Source of the DNA: Frankiaceae bacterium
GTDB taxonomy: Bacteria; Actinomycetota; Actinomycetes; JAFAQI01
DNA length: 6,247 nt
Assembly: GCA_030840615.1 (NCBI GenBank)
Contig: JAVEEE010000380.1
Span: 1-6,247 of the forward strand
Direction: 5' to 3'
The translations under genes were made by a program, and so were the position numbers. Shown in pieces: positions 1-6,241 of this stretch. The notes beneath the pieces are model-generated. The model worked only from the letters and a program-made list of their open reading frames with translations, was not told the origin of the DNA and ran no database searches. Position 1 is the first letter of the stretch, and each line of letters starts with the position of its first letter.

Positions 1-311
1 TAGTTCGCGCGAAACCCGAGAGTCAGAAGAAGACTCCGGCCAAGCCGGCCAAGAAGGCCAAGAAGGCAGCCGCCGCACCGCCCAAGCCCGACCCCGCCCT
101 CGCCACAGCCCGCGAACGCGTCCTCGAACTCGCCGGCGCCGCGGACGACGCCCAGCGCCGATACGAGACCGCGGTCAAGAATGCTGCCGAGGCCCGGACG
201 ATCCTCGAGCGAGCCGAGGCAGAGCGTGCCGCAGCGCACAAGGAGGCACGCGCCGCTCATGCCGATGCCGAAAAGGCGCGGCGAGCGCTCGGCCGGCTCG
301 AACGCTCTTAG
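1..311 (+). CDS. C-terminal part of an unrecognised Lys/Ala-rich coiled-coil protein (5' end outside window)
   Basis: The frame is open from the left edge (first whole codon at position 3) to a TAG at 309-311, giving about 102 C-terminal residues and no credible start inside the window. The first 35 or so residues are a basic, low-complexity linker of Lys, Ala and Pro (repeats such as AKPAKKAKKAAAA). The remaining residues are rich in Ala, Glu, Arg and Lys with almost no Gly or Pro, as expected of one long helix or coiled coil, ending in GRLERS. Third codon positions are nearly all G or C, which supports real coding. I do not recognise the family; the N-terminal part that would identify it is missing. 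The linker resembles tails of DNA- or RNA-binding actinobacterial proteins, but that is only an impression. It converges on the minus-strand small gene at 308-502, with the two stop codons overlapping. Confidence 0.75.
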   Translation, partial: VRAKPESQKKTPAKPAKKAKKAAAAPPKPDPALATARERVLELAGAADDAQRRYETAVKNAAEARTILERAEAERAAAHKEARAAHADAEKARRALGRLERS

Positions 312-353
312 CGGCGCCGTCGTCGGTGCGGGCGCAACGAAGGCCGTTCGAGC
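296..353. repeat. Inverted repeat spanning the convergent gene junction
   Basis: GCTCGAACG at 296-304 is exactly repeated in inverse orientation as CGTTCGAGC at 345-353. A smaller pair, GCGCC at 314-318 and GGCGC at 331-335, is nested inside. The arms lie in the last codons of the plus-strand coiled-coil gene and of the minus-strand 64-residue gene, so an RNA from either strand could fold across the junction. It could be a weak bidirectional terminator, but the 40-base loop is long and no U-tract follows on either strand, so chance is also possible. Confidence 0.3.
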
Positions 354-502
354 AGGCGATAGACCCACCGCTCGAACCGGTTGAGCGGCAGTGTCTCGTT
401 GCCGTCCACAGCGCGGCGGAGGTCCTCCGGCGGGCCGTCCCACTGGTCGCCAACCGGGTAGCCACCGACTCCGCGGTACTTGCCGAACGGTCGGTAGCCC
501 AT
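308..502 (-). CDS. Small hypothetical protein, 64 residues, Arg-rich C-terminus
   Basis: This ATG-started frame encodes 64 residues and ends with TAA at 310-308. A good Shine-Dalgarno sequence (AAGGGGA, 513-507) lies just before the ATG and overlaps the stop codon of the preceding small gene, so the two are probably translationally coupled. Third codon positions are mostly G or C. The N-terminal third is rich in Gly, Tyr and Pro (MGYRPFGKYRGVGGYP), the middle is acidic, residues about 40-53 (LNRFERWVYRLLER) could form an amphipathic helix, and the tail ends in five arginines. There is no signal peptide, no membrane-spanning segment and no Gly-Gly-Glu/Gln end, so it is not Pup, although it lies two genes after dop. 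I do not recognise a family. The basic tail could contact nucleic acid or membrane, but this is inference only. Confidence 0.65.
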   Translation of the reverse strand: MGYRPFGKYRGVGGYPVGDQWDGPPEDLRRAVDGNETLPLNRFERWVYRLLERPSLRPHRRRRR

Positions 503-506
503 CAGA

Positions 507-513
507 TCCCCTT
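507..513 (-). promoter_or_regulatory. Ribosome binding site of the 64-residue gene, overlapping the upstream stop codon
   Basis: On the minus strand the bases read TGAAGGGGATCTGATG: the TGA stop of the membrane-protein gene runs into AAGGGGA, followed by a short spacer and the ATG at 502. This is the usual layout for coupled translation and supports both small frames being real genes. Confidence 0.6.
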
Positions 514-791
514 CACGAGCCCGGTTTGCGGTCGCGCTTGCGATACGTCGCCCAGTCCCGCTGGCCGGGTTGCCGCGCCGGTTCGTAAGGAACCGCGTTG
601 ATGTCGACCCGATGATGCATCGACTCGTTGCTCAACGAACCGCTGCTGCGCACCACCACGCCACGGCGTCGCTGCCGCACGTCGTAGAGCACTGCACACA
701 ACAGGCCGAGGCCGACCGTGCCGCCGACGATCAGCCCGACCACGCCTACCGGCCCGAGATCTCGTCCACGAGCTGAGCGGCGGTAGTGCAT
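513..791 (-). CDS. Small single-pass membrane protein after dop, unrecognised
   Basis: The frame from the ATG at 791 to the TGA at 515-513 encodes 92 residues. One hydrophobic segment (about residues 13-37, LGPVGVVGLIVGG and onward to CAVLY) is followed by the basic stretch RQRRR and a hydrophilic tail of about 50 residues with INAVPYEPARQPGQRDW, which I cannot assign. The start is uncertain. ATG 791 gives a 46-base overlap with the end of dop and has no clear ribosome binding site. A GTG at 743, two bases after the dop stop codon, would give 76 residues starting almost directly in the membrane segment; the codons between the two starts have weaker third-position GC bias, which slightly favours the GTG. 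Its position makes it a probable last-but-one gene of the arc-dop run. The C-terminus (KPGS) lacks the Gly-Gly-Glu/Gln of Pup, and Pup is soluble and disordered, so this is not Pup. Confidence 0.65.
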   Translation of the reverse strand: MHYRRSARGRDLGPVGVVGLIVGGTVGLGLLCAVLYDVRQRRRGVVVRSSGSLSNESMHHRVDINAVPYEPARQPGQRDWATYRKRDRKPGS

Positions 792-2296
792 CGGTCCAAC
801 AGGTCATCGACGTGCGCTTTCGTGCCGCGAAGCGGCTCGAGCATCGGCACCCGCTGCAACGAGTCGCGTCCGACGTCGAAGATGACGGAGTCCCAGGACG
901 CCGCCGCGACGTCGTCCGCGTACTTGGACAGGCACCGGCCGCGGAAGTAGGCACGCGTGTCCGTCGGCGGCTCGGTCACAGCGCGGTCGATCTCGGAGTC
1001 GCTCACGATCCGGTGCATCCGGTCTCGGGCAACCAGCCGGTTGTAGAGCCCCTTGTCGGGCCGCACGTCGCTGTACTGCAGGTCGACGAGCTGCAGCTTG
1101 TGCGCCTCCCAGTCGAGACCTTCACGATCGCGGTAACCCTCGAGCAGCTGCAGCTTCGCCACCCAGTCGAGCTCGCGCGACAGCGACATCGGGTCGACCG
1201 CGAGCCGCTCGAGCACCGACTCCCATCGCGTGAGCACGTCGGCTGTCTGCTCGTCGACGTCATCGCCGAAGCGATCCTGCACGAACTTGCGGGCCTGCTC
1301 CAGGTATTCCATCTGCAGCTGTACCGCCGTGAGCCGGCGACCGTCGCGCAATGTCACCTGCTGGGCTAGCGAAGGGTCGTGCGAGATCGCCCGCAGCGAC
1401 GCCACCGGCGCCTCCACCGCCAGATCGACCCCGGTGTCGGCAAACCACCGCTCCTCGATCATTGCCAGCACGAGCGTCGTCGTACCGACCTTGAGGTAGG
1501 TCGACACCTCACTCATGTTGGCGTCGCCGATGATCACGTGCAGCCGGCGATATCGCTCCGGATCGGCGTGCGGCTCGTCGCGCGTGTTGATGATGGGCCG
1601 CTTCAGCGTCGTCTCGAGGCCGACCTCCACTTCGAAGAAGTCGGCGCGCTGCGAGATCTGGAACCCGTGCTGCCGCCCGTCCTGCCCGATGCCGACCCGG
1701 CCCGCGCCGACGACGACCTGACGCGTCACGAAGAACGGCGTCAGATGCCGGACGATGTCGGCAAAGGGTGTCTGCCGGCGCATGAGGTAGTTCTCGTGGC
1801 AGCCGTAGGACGCACCCTTGTTGTCGGTGTTGTTCTTGTAGAGCTGAATCCCCGCGGCGCCGGGGATGGTGGAGGCAGCGTGCATGGCCGCCGCGGCCAT
1901 CACTCGTTCCCCTGCCTTGTCCCAGATCACCGCGTCACGCGGATTGGTCACCTCGGGGGTCGAATACTCGGGGTGTGCGTGGTCGACGTAGAGGCGGGCT
2001 CCGTTGGTGAGGATGACGTTGGCGAGACCGATCTCGTCGTCGGCCAACGTGTCGGTCGCGTCCCTGCCGCTCGCCTGCATCTGGACACTGGTCGCGACGT
2101 CGAAGCCGCGCGCGTCCCGCAGCGGGGACTCCTCCTCGAAGTCCCAACGCGGCCGGCGGTCGCGGGTCGCCGTCGTCGTCGCGTTGAGGTAGGCGTTGAC
2201 GATCTGGCTGGAGGCGAGCATGTGGTTGGCACTCGTCTGCCCCGGCACGGCGATGCCGTACTCGGTCTCCGTGCCCATGACACGCCTGACGGTCAC
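746..2296 (-). CDS. dop: Dop, Pup deamidase/depupylase
   Basis: Dop uses a glutamine-synthetase-like ATP-binding fold to deamidate the C-terminal Gln of Pup to Glu and to hydrolyse the isopeptide bond between Pup and substrate lysines. The 516 residues agree with the family length and align by eye almost throughout with mycobacterial and streptomycete Dop. Visible signatures are GTETEYG at 8-14 with the metal-binding glutamates E10 and E12, SPLRDARGFD at 57-66, YVDHAHPEYS at 103-112 with the probable catalytic Asp105, KNNTDNKGASYG at 154-165, and VGLETTLKRPIINTRDEPHAD at about 225-245. The stretch 66-90 between DARGFD and IGLANV is the Dop-loop, which the Pup ligase PafA lacks; this separates Dop from PafA. 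Start: the GTG at 2296 gives MTVRRVMG, as in other actinobacterial Dop; an ATG at 2278 would cut right up to the GTE motif. No Shine-Dalgarno sequence is visible. It starts 17 bases after arc. The expected downstream pup is absent. Confidence 0.96.
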   Translation of the reverse strand: MTVRRVMGTETEYGIAVPGQTSANHMLASSQIVNAYLNATTTATRDRRPRWDFEEESPLRDARGFDVATSVQMQASGRDATDTLADDEIGLANVILTNGARLYVDHAHPEYSTPEVTNPRDAVIWDKAGERVMAAAAMHAASTIPGAAGIQLYKNNTDNKGASYGCHENYLMRRQTPFADIVRHLTPFFVTRQVVVGAGRVGIGQDGRQHGFQISQRADFFEVEVGLETTLKRPIINTRDEPHADPERYRRLHVIIGDANMSEVSTYLKVGTTTLVLAMIEERWFADTGVDLAVEAPVASLRAISHDPSLAQQVTLRDGRRLTAVQLQMEYLEQARKFVQDRFGDDVDEQTADVLTRWESVLERLAVDPMSLSRELDWVAKLQLLEGYRDREGLDWEAHKLQLVDLQYSDVRPDKGLYNRLVARDRMHRIVSDSEIDRAVTEPPTDTRAYFRGRCLSKYADDVAAASWDSVIFDVGRDSLQRVPMLEPLRGTKAHVDDLLDRCTTAAQLVDEISGR

Positions 2297-2302
2297 AGGA
2301 AC

Positions 2303-2308
2303 AGCCTA
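2303..2308 (-). promoter_or_regulatory. Possible -10 element for a leaderless dop transcript
   Basis: Between the arc stop and the dop GTG, the minus strand carries TAGGCT followed by exactly six bases and then GTG. That spacing would put transcription initiation on the first base of the start codon. dop has no recognisable ribosome binding site, which fits a leaderless message. I see no convincing -35 box, and the hexamer fits only the loose TANNNT consensus, so a chance match is quite possible; dop could also simply be read through from arc. Confidence 0.3.
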
Positions 2309-2313
2309 GGCGC

Positions 2314-4074
2314 TCAGAGGTACTGCCCGGTGTTGGCAACCGTATCGATGGAGCGGCCGGACTCGGTGCCCTTGCCGGTGACCAACGTGCGGATGTAGAC
2401 GATGCGCTCGCCCTTCTTGCCGGAGATGCGCGCCCAGTCGTCCGGGTTGGTCGTGTTGGGCAGGTCCTCGTTCTCCTTGAACTCGTCGATGCACGCGGTC
2501 GTCAGGTGCTGCAGCCGCAGTCCCTTCTGACCGGTCTCGAGAAAGTCCTTGATGGCCATCTTCTTCGCGCGAGCCACGATGTTTTCGATCATCGCCCCGG
2601 AGTTGAAGTCCTTGAAGTAGAGGACTTCCTTGTCGCCGTTGGCGTAGGTGACCTCGAGGAAACGGTTGTCCTCGGTCTCGGTATACATCCGCTCGACCGT
2701 GCGCTGGATCATCGCCGCGACCGTCGCCTCTGGCGAGCCGCCGTGCTCGGTGACGTCCTCCGGGTGCAGCGGAAGCTCCGTCACCAGGTATTTCGAGAAG
2801 ATGTCCTTGGCCGCCTCGGCGTCCGGGCGCTCGATCTTGATCTTCACGTCGAGCCGACCGGGGCGCAGGATCGCCGGGTCGATCATGTCCTCGCGGTTGG
2901 ACGCACCGATGACGATGACGTTCTCGAGCCCCTCGACACCATCGATCTCCGACAGCAGCTGCGGGACGATGGTGTTCTCGACGTCGCTCGACACACCCGA
3001 ACCCCGGGTGCGGAAAATCGAGTCCATCTCGTCGAAGAAGACGATGACCGGCGTGCCCTCGGATGCCTTCTCACGGGCCCGCTGGAACACCAGCCGGATG
3101 TGCCGCTCGGTCTCACCGACGTACTTGTTGAGCAGCTCCGGGCCCTTGATGTTGAGGAAGTAGGAACGGCCTTCCCCCTTGCCCGACTCGGCGACCTTCT
3201 TCGCCAACGAGTTGGCGACCGCCTTGGCGATCAACGTCTTTCCGCACCCGGGCGGGCCGTAGAGCAGGATGCCCTTCGGCGGCTTGAGCTGGTGCTCGAG
3301 GAACAGGTCCTTGTGCAGGAACGGCAGCTCAACAGCGTCGCGGATCTGCTCGATCTGGTTGCCGAGTCCGCCGATGTCGGCGTAACCGATGTCGGGCACC
3401 TCTTCGAGGACGAGCTCTTCGACCTCGGACTTCGGGATGCGTTCGTAGGCCCACCCGGAGCGCGACTCGACCAGCAGCGAGTCGCCGGCGCGGATGGGCG
3501 TGTCCAGCAGCGACTCGGCGAGCATCACGATGCGCTCTTCGTCGGTGTGGCCGATGACCAGCGCGCGGTCGCCGCCTTCAAGGATCTCCTTGAGGAGTAC
3601 GACGTCACCCTGTCGCTCGAACTGGCGGATCTCGACGATGTTCATCGCCTCGTTGAGCATGACCTCCTGGCCCTTGCGCAGGTCGGTGATCTCGAGCGCG
3701 GGCGACACGGTCACGCGGAGCTTGCGACCGCCGGTGAAGACATCGACGGTGCCGTCGTCGTGAGCAGCGAGGAAGTAGCCGTAGCCCGACGGCGGTTGCG
3801 CGAGCCGGTCGACCTCTTCCTTCAGCGCGATGATCTGCTCGCGAGCCTCCTTGAGCGTCCCGACGAGACGCTCGTTCTGGTTGACGACTCCGGACAGGTT
3901 CGTCTGGGCCTCGGACAACCGCTCTTCGAGCTGGCGGAGCTGGCGCGGTGACTCCGTGAGCTTGCGGCGCAGCATCGCCACTTCTTCTTCCAGGAACGCC
4001 AGCTGAGTGGTCAGCTCATGCGCTTCCTTCTCGAAGCGGGCGGCACGAGCCTCGGCGTCGTCACGTGCGGACAC
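2314..4074 (-). CDS. arc: ARC/Mpa, proteasome-associated AAA+ ATPase
   Basis: This hexameric ATPase (ARC, called Mpa in mycobacteria) recognises Pup on tagged proteins, unfolds them and threads them into the 20S proteasome. From the GTG at 4074 it has 586 residues, close to the 590-610 of relatives. Residues about 4-92 form the N-terminal coiled coil that binds Pup; about 95-225 are the two OB-fold domains. The AAA+ module follows: Walker A GPPGCGKT at 273-280, pore loop KYVG at 317-320, Walker B IVFFDEMD at 344-351 (Asp348, Glu349), sensor 1 Asn393 in GASNR, and arginines in LRPGRLD at 403-409. The C-terminus is GQYL, the HbYX-like tail that docks into the proteasome alpha ring. The start is set by GGAGGAGG eight bases upstream. 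The frame is open further upstream (to 4320), but that part is Arg/Pro-rich, overlaps trmI and is not ARC-like. All ATPase residues are intact. Confidence 0.97.
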   Translation of the reverse strand: MSARDDAEARAARFEKEAHELTTQLAFLEEEVAMLRRKLTESPRQLRQLEERLSEAQTNLSGVVNQNERLVGTLKEAREQIIALKEEVDRLAQPPSGYGYFLAAHDDGTVDVFTGGRKLRVTVSPALEITDLRKGQEVMLNEAMNIVEIRQFERQGDVVLLKEILEGGDRALVIGHTDEERIVMLAESLLDTPIRAGDSLLVESRSGWAYERIPKSEVEELVLEEVPDIGYADIGGLGNQIEQIRDAVELPFLHKDLFLEHQLKPPKGILLYGPPGCGKTLIAKAVANSLAKKVAESGKGEGRSYFLNIKGPELLNKYVGETERHIRLVFQRAREKASEGTPVIVFFDEMDSIFRTRGSGVSSDVENTIVPQLLSEIDGVEGLENVIVIGASNREDMIDPAILRPGRLDVKIKIERPDAEAAKDIFSKYLVTELPLHPEDVTEHGGSPEATVAAMIQRTVERMYTETEDNRFLEVTYANGDKEVLYFKDFNSGAMIENIVARAKKMAIKDFLETGQKGLRLQHLTTACIDEFKENEDLPNTTNPDDWARISGKKGERIVYIRTLVTGKGTESGRSIDTVANTGQYL

Positions 4075-4082
4075 GTGCCCCA

Positions 4083-4090
4083 CCTCCTCC
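4083..4090 (-). promoter_or_regulatory. Strong ribosome binding site that fixes the ARC start
   Basis: The minus strand reads GGAGGAGG, near-perfectly complementary to the 16S rRNA tail, eight bases before the GTG at 4074. A second in-frame GTG at 4083 overlaps this element and so cannot be the start it serves. It is by far the strongest Shine-Dalgarno sequence in the window. Confidence 0.8.
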
Positions 4091-4111
4091 GGCGCTCGGC
4101 GCGCTGGGGGG

Positions 4112-4117
4112 AGCCTA
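4112..4117 (-). promoter_or_regulatory. Possible -10 element upstream of arc
   Basis: The 86-base gap between trmI and arc contains GATAGGCT on the minus strand, whose TAGGCT fits the actinobacterial vegetative TANNNT pattern. Initiation about seven bases downstream would leave a leader of roughly 30 bases that includes the strong ribosome binding site. A near-palindrome GGGTCACCC (4125-4133) lies just upstream of the hexamer, at about -20 to -28. I see no good -35 box. The gap and the strong ribosome binding site suggest that arc can be expressed apart from trmI, but this is inference. Confidence 0.3.
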
Positions 4118-4160
4118 TCGCCGCGGGTCACCCGGCACGCGTTGAACCGCCGCGTTTCCG

Positions 4161-5030
4161 CTACTCGTCTCGCGAGCCTTCCGGGCGCGCCCCTTTGGCG
4201 GGCCGGCGCCGGCGCGGCGGTGGGAGGACTCCGGGCGCCAGCCGGCGGGTGGTGACGAGGAAGCCGGTGTGACCCACCATCCGATGGTCCGGCCGGACCG
4301 CGAGGCCGTCGACATGCCATCCCCGCAGCAGGGTCTCCCAGGACTGCGGTTCGGTGAACGCGCCGTGGTCACGCATCGACTCCACTGTCCGGGACAGCTG
4401 CGTGGTGGTGGCGACGTAGGCGCACAGCACGGCGCCGGGGACCATCGTCTTGGCAACGACGTCGAGCACGTCCCACGGCGCCAGCATGTCCAGCACGACG
4501 CGGTCGATGTCGGCGTCGTCACACGACATGGCCAGGTCGCCGACGGTCAGCCGCCACGTCGGGGGCATCGTGCCGAAGAAGCGCTCGACGTTGAGCCGCG
4601 CCACCTCGGCGAAGTCCTCGCGCCGCTCGTACGACGACACGAGCCCGGTCCCGCCCACGGCCCGCAGCAGGCTGCAGCTGAGGGCGCCGGAACCGGCGCC
4701 GGCCTCGAGGACCCTGGCGCCGGGGAAGATGTCGGCCATCTGCACGATCTGCGCGGCGTCCTTGGGATAGACGACGGTCGCCCCGCGGGGCATCGACAGG
4801 ACGTAGTCGGCCAGCAACGGCCGCAACGCGAGGTAGGTCGTTCCACCCGCCGAGGTGACGACGACTCCTTCGGGTTGACCGATCAGGGTGTCGTGAGCGA
4901 CGACACCACGGTGCGTGTGGAACTCCTTGCCTGCCGCCAGCTCGATGGTGTGCTTGCGACCCTTCGGATCGGTCAGCTGCACGAGATCGCCGGCGACGAA
5001 CGGGCCGTGTCGCTTGCCCGACTCGTCCAT
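4161..5030 (-). CDS. trmI: TrmI, tRNA (adenine-58-N1) methyltransferase
   Basis: TrmI transfers a methyl group from S-adenosylmethionine to N1 of adenine 58 in the T-loop of tRNAs, stabilising the tRNA; the enzyme is a cytoplasmic tetramer. From the ATG at 5030 the product has 289 residues, slightly longer than M. tuberculosis Rv2118c. An N-terminal beta domain (GPFVAGDLVQLTD at 9-21, KEFHTHRGVVAHDTLIG at 35-51) precedes a Rossmann-fold methyltransferase: motif I VLEAGAGSGALS at 107-118, YERREDF at 134-140 with Glu135 expected to hold the SAM ribose, DMLAPWD at 181-187 with the probable catalytic Asp181, and HRMVGHTGFLV at 249-259. The last 20 residues are a Pro/Arg-rich basic tail (PPPRRRRPAKGARPEG), probably disordered and possibly RNA-contacting. 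The frame is open further upstream to 5090, but that part lies inside the protease gene. The ATG overlaps the protease stop by one base (TGATG), indicating translational coupling. The ferredoxin gene often found between trmI and arc in Streptomyces is absent. Confidence 0.93.
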   Translation of the reverse strand: MDESGKRHGPFVAGDLVQLTDPKGRKHTIELAAGKEFHTHRGVVAHDTLIGQPEGVVVTSAGGTTYLALRPLLADYVLSMPRGATVVYPKDAAQIVQMADIFPGARVLEAGAGSGALSCSLLRAVGGTGLVSSYERREDFAEVARLNVERFFGTMPPTWRLTVGDLAMSCDDADIDRVVLDMLAPWDVLDVVAKTMVPGAVLCAYVATTTQLSRTVESMRDHGAFTEPQSWETLLRGWHVDGLAVRPDHRMVGHTGFLVTTRRLAPGVLPPPRRRRPAKGARPEGSRDE

Positions 5031-6184
5031 CACCGCAGCCCCGCAGCCTGCAGTGCCGCAACGAGGTCGATGCGGGCGAGCACGCCGCACACCGCGCCCA
5101 CGTGGTCGACTACGAGGTACTCCGTCGCAGGGGTGACCTGGACCGCTTCCAGCAACGCTCGGCCGTCCATGTCGGTGCTGAGCACGAGGCCGGTGTCGAC
5201 CGGACGCGCGACGTCGCTCACCGACACCCAGGGTTGCCTCTGTGCGGGGAGCGCGCTGACTGCTGCCTCGGAGACCAGACCGCTCGGCTTGCCGTTGCCG
5301 TCGACGACGACGAGGGCCCGCGCGCCGGCCTCACGCGCCCGGCGTACCGCTTCGGCCACCGGGACCTCGGCGGTGACCGGGAACGCGCGTCGGGTCATGG
5401 CGCGGATGTCGAGTCGCGGCAGCACGTCGCTCACTTTTGCCTGGGCGATGGCGACACTGGCGCTGCTGTACATGTACACCGCGAGCACCACCAGGTAGAG
5501 CGCGCCGAACGTGCTGTCGCCCCAGCCGGCGGGCTTCACGATGGCGACGGCCACCAGACCTGCGGCCAGGCCGCGGCCGACCCAACCCGCGACCAAGGTG
5601 CCGCGCACCTTGTCGTGGGTGACCTGCCACAGCAGCGCCCGCAGGACGCGACCGCCGTCGAGGGGCAGGCCGGGCAGCGAGTTGAAGGCAGCCACGAACA
5701 AGTTCGCGAACGCGAAGCCTTCGGCGAGCAGCCGCGCCACGGACCCGTGGGCGAACAGCGGTTCGACGGCCAGCCCGACGCCGCCGAGCAGCAAGCTGGT
5801 GAGGGGACCCACGGCCGCGACGAGATATTCGCGGCTGGCCTTGCCCGGCTGCTCCTCGACCACCTCCGAGACACCGCCGAAGAGCTGCAGCACGACGCGC
5901 CGGACCTGCATGCCGAGTGCCTTGGCCACCGCGACGTGACTGATCTCGTGGACGAGGACCGATCCGTAGAGCAGCAGGACGAACAGCAACGAAACGGCGT
6001 AACTGGTGCCGTCGCCGATCGACGGCACCCGGCGCCGCACTTCTGGCGCGTAGCTGACCGCGATGACGAGCACGACGAGGAACCAGATCGGTTGAACGAC
6101 GATCGGCACACCGAGGATCCGGCCGACCTGCAGGCCGGCGCCGGCTGCCGGCCGCTGCGGCTGCTCACCACCGCCGTCGCTCAT
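5030..6184 (-). CDS. Site-2 protease family (M50) intramembrane zinc metalloprotease with C-terminal CBS domains
   Basis: Members cleave transmembrane segments of target proteins inside the membrane, often releasing anti-sigma factors or other regulators; the substrate here is unknown. The 384 residues start with a short Gly/Gln-rich cytoplasmic stretch (1-18), then about six hydrophobic segments (roughly 25-45, 61-90, 118-143, 152-170, 197-217 and 224-245). The zinc site is visible: HEISH at 79-83 (His79, Glu80, His83) and N168...PGLPLDGG with Asp176 as third ligand. Residues about 250-310 and 320-383 form a tandem CBS (Bateman) pair, a possible adenine-nucleotide sensor. This arrangement matches the CBS-containing prokaryotic S2P group such as mycobacterial Rip3 (Rv2625c), but it sits in the conserved trmI-arc neighbourhood. 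The ATG at 6184 has no Shine-Dalgarno sequence; a -10-like hexamer six bases before it suggests a leaderless message. All catalytic residues are intact. Confidence 0.93.
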   Translation of the reverse strand: MSDGGGEQPQRPAAGAGLQVGRILGVPIVVQPIWFLVVLVIAVSYAPEVRRRVPSIGDGTSYAVSLLFVLLLYGSVLVHEISHVAVAKALGMQVRRVVLQLFGGVSEVVEEQPGKASREYLVAAVGPLTSLLLGGVGLAVEPLFAHGSVARLLAEGFAFANLFVAAFNSLPGLPLDGGRVLRALLWQVTHDKVRGTLVAGWVGRGLAAGLVAVAIVKPAGWGDSTFGALYLVVLAVYMYSSASVAIAQAKVSDVLPRLDIRAMTRRAFPVTAEVPVAEAVRRAREAGARALVVVDGNGKPSGLVSEAAVSALPAQRQPWVSVSDVARPVDTGLVLSTDMDGRALLEAVQVTPATEYLVVDHVGAVCGVLARIDLVAALQAAGLR

Positions 6185-6190
6185 GCAGCG

Positions 6191-6196
6191 ATGCTA
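6191..6196 (-). promoter_or_regulatory. Possible -10 element for a leaderless site-2 protease transcript
   Basis: The minus strand reads CGCCTAGCATCGCTGCATG: TAGCAT, then exactly six bases, then the ATG at 6184. This would start the message on the A of the start codon, and there is no ribosome binding site to argue otherwise. The -35 region is not convincing. It lies in the short gap before a possible divergent gene, where a promoter is expected, so it is somewhat more credible than the hexamer before dop. Confidence 0.42.
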
Positions 6197-6241
6197 GGCG
6201 TGACGGGCCGAGGCAGGGTCGCACCTGACAGGATCGGGCAC

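Noticed and set aside
308..791. Either small gene as a divergent Pup
   Set aside because: Neither ends in Gly-Gly-Glu/Gln; one has a membrane segment and the other a poly-Arg end. Neither has the acidic helical region by which Pup binds ARC.
502..954. 150-codon minus-strand frame overlapping the dop end and the membrane-protein gene
   Set aside because: It is a third frame through two better-supported genes, with a low-complexity Ser/Arg/Thr-rich product.
746..2296. PafA (Pup ligase) as the identity of the dop product
   Set aside because: PafA shares the fold but lacks the Dop-loop seen here at about residues 66-90, and the N-terminus and place next to arc fit Dop.
1379..2398. 339-codon open frame on the plus strand opposite dop
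   Set aside because: It lies antisense to a strongly conserved Dop sequence. Its product is rich in Arg, Val, Asp and Gly without any recognisable domain, as expected for the antisense of GC-biased codons.
2506..3951. 481-codon open frame on the plus strand opposite arc
   Set aside because: It is entirely antisense to ARC, and its Leu/Asp/Val/Arg-rich product mirrors the ARC codons. No motif or ribosome binding site supports it.
4075..4320. Upstream extension of the ARC frame to an ATG at 4320
   Set aside because: These 82 residues are Arg/Pro/Ala-rich, overlap the trmI end and do not resemble ARC. The GGAGGAGG site points to the GTG at 4074.
5031..5090. Upstream extension of trmI to an ATG at 5090
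   Set aside because: It lies within the protease CBS region, encodes a Cys/Arg-rich stretch foreign to TrmI, and the ATG at 5030 matches the family N-terminus and the TGATG coupling.
4269..5498. 409-codon open frame on the plus strand opposite trmI and the protease
   Set aside because: It spans two well-supported minus-strand genes, shows a change of composition at their boundary, and has no recognisable domain.
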